DNA of 43,326 bases from Candidatus Heimdallarchaeota archaeon LC_2 (GTDB lineage Archaea; Asgardarchaeota; Heimdallarchaeia; Heimdallarchaeales; Kariarchaeaceae): contig MDVR01000009.1 in assembly GCA_001940725.1 (NCBI GenBank), positions 1 to 43,326 on the forward strand. Reading direction: 5' to 3'. Shown piece by piece: positions 43,313-43,326 of this stretch; within the stretch, counting starts at the first letter, position 1; every line of letters begins with the position of its first letter. The position numbers and the translations under genes are program-made. The notes beneath the pieces were generated by a model, which had not been told where the DNA came from, ran no database searches, and saw only the letters and a program-made list of their open reading frames with translations.

Positions 43313-43326
43313 ATGAATTATCAATG
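43313..43326 (+). CDS. Possible start of a gene cut by the right edge
   Basis: An ATG at 43313 follows AGGA (43301-43304) by eight bases and a TATA-like TATTTAAAAT at about 43289-43298. Only four codons are visible, so the product cannot be named. Confidence 0.2.

Overview
The window is AT-rich and gene-dense (roughly 30% GC by eye). It looks like a chromosomal piece of an Asgard archaeon, most plausibly of the Heimdallarchaeia. The evidence is a Ras/Rab-like small GTPase with all five G motifs (40409-41038), an A/V-type ATP synthase K subunit, an archaeal short-chain prenyltransferase, and many genes with a TATA box about 20-30 bp before a start codon with little or no leader. A CuA cytochrome oxidase subunit, a two-subunit 2-oxoacid:ferredoxin oxidoreductase and two citrate synthases add up to an oxygen-using TCA-type metabolism, as described for some Heimdallarchaeia. 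The lineage call is inference; no rRNA or tRNA gene was seen.

Layout. 1-4010: partial AEC-type carrier, a Rossmann (SDR-like) protein with a large acidic insert, and the nickel-pincer cofactor genes larB/larC. 4244-7341: a secreted protein built of PepSY-like repeats, and a DMT transporter. 7411-10183: two tandem GltA-like citrate synthases. 10335-14794: a 7TM protein with a probable longin-type domain, a methyltransferase, an acidic hypothetical protein, a winged-helix/methyltransferase-like regulator flanked by two copies of the same inverted repeat, and atpK. 14817-16871: a GNAT gene and a prenyltransferase separated by a perfect 3 x 283 bp tandem triplication that has made two in-frame chimeric mini-ORFs. 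16962-20718: an 800-residue protein with alternating receiver-like and longin-like domains, and two membrane or coiled-coil proteins. 20817-23741: oxidoreductase beta subunit, ankyrin protein, Lrp/AsnC regulator, membrane protein. 24047-27414: a same-strand pair, one protein with HEAT-like and beta-sandwich domains, the other with a beta-sandwich and three helix-hairpin-helix units. 27585-31944: CuA subunit, oxidoreductase gamma-alpha fusion, small membrane protein, thioredoxin reductase-thioredoxin fusion. 32068-33906: CoA-binding protein, TerB-like protein, alpha/beta hydrolase. 34121-39560: a complete BMP-type (nucleoside-like) ABC importer. 39601-43128: TatD nuclease with an apparent CTG start, Ras-like GTPase, zinc-ribbon protein with repeated KPSELKG motifs, CBS protein, a small unknown and a ribbon-helix-helix protein.

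How they may work together. The citrate synthases, oxidoreductase and CuA subunit supply carbon oxidation and electron transfer to oxygen, and the ATP synthase ring subunit belongs to the same energy economy. The winged-helix gene and atpK each carry the palindrome TTCCAA-N2-TTGGAA about 70-75 bp upstream of their start, which suggests that one regulator controls both. The best candidates for undescribed biology are the receiver/longin signalling protein together with the 7TM-longin protein and the GTPase/zinc-ribbon neighbours, and the HEAT/beta-sandwich plus HhH gene pair.
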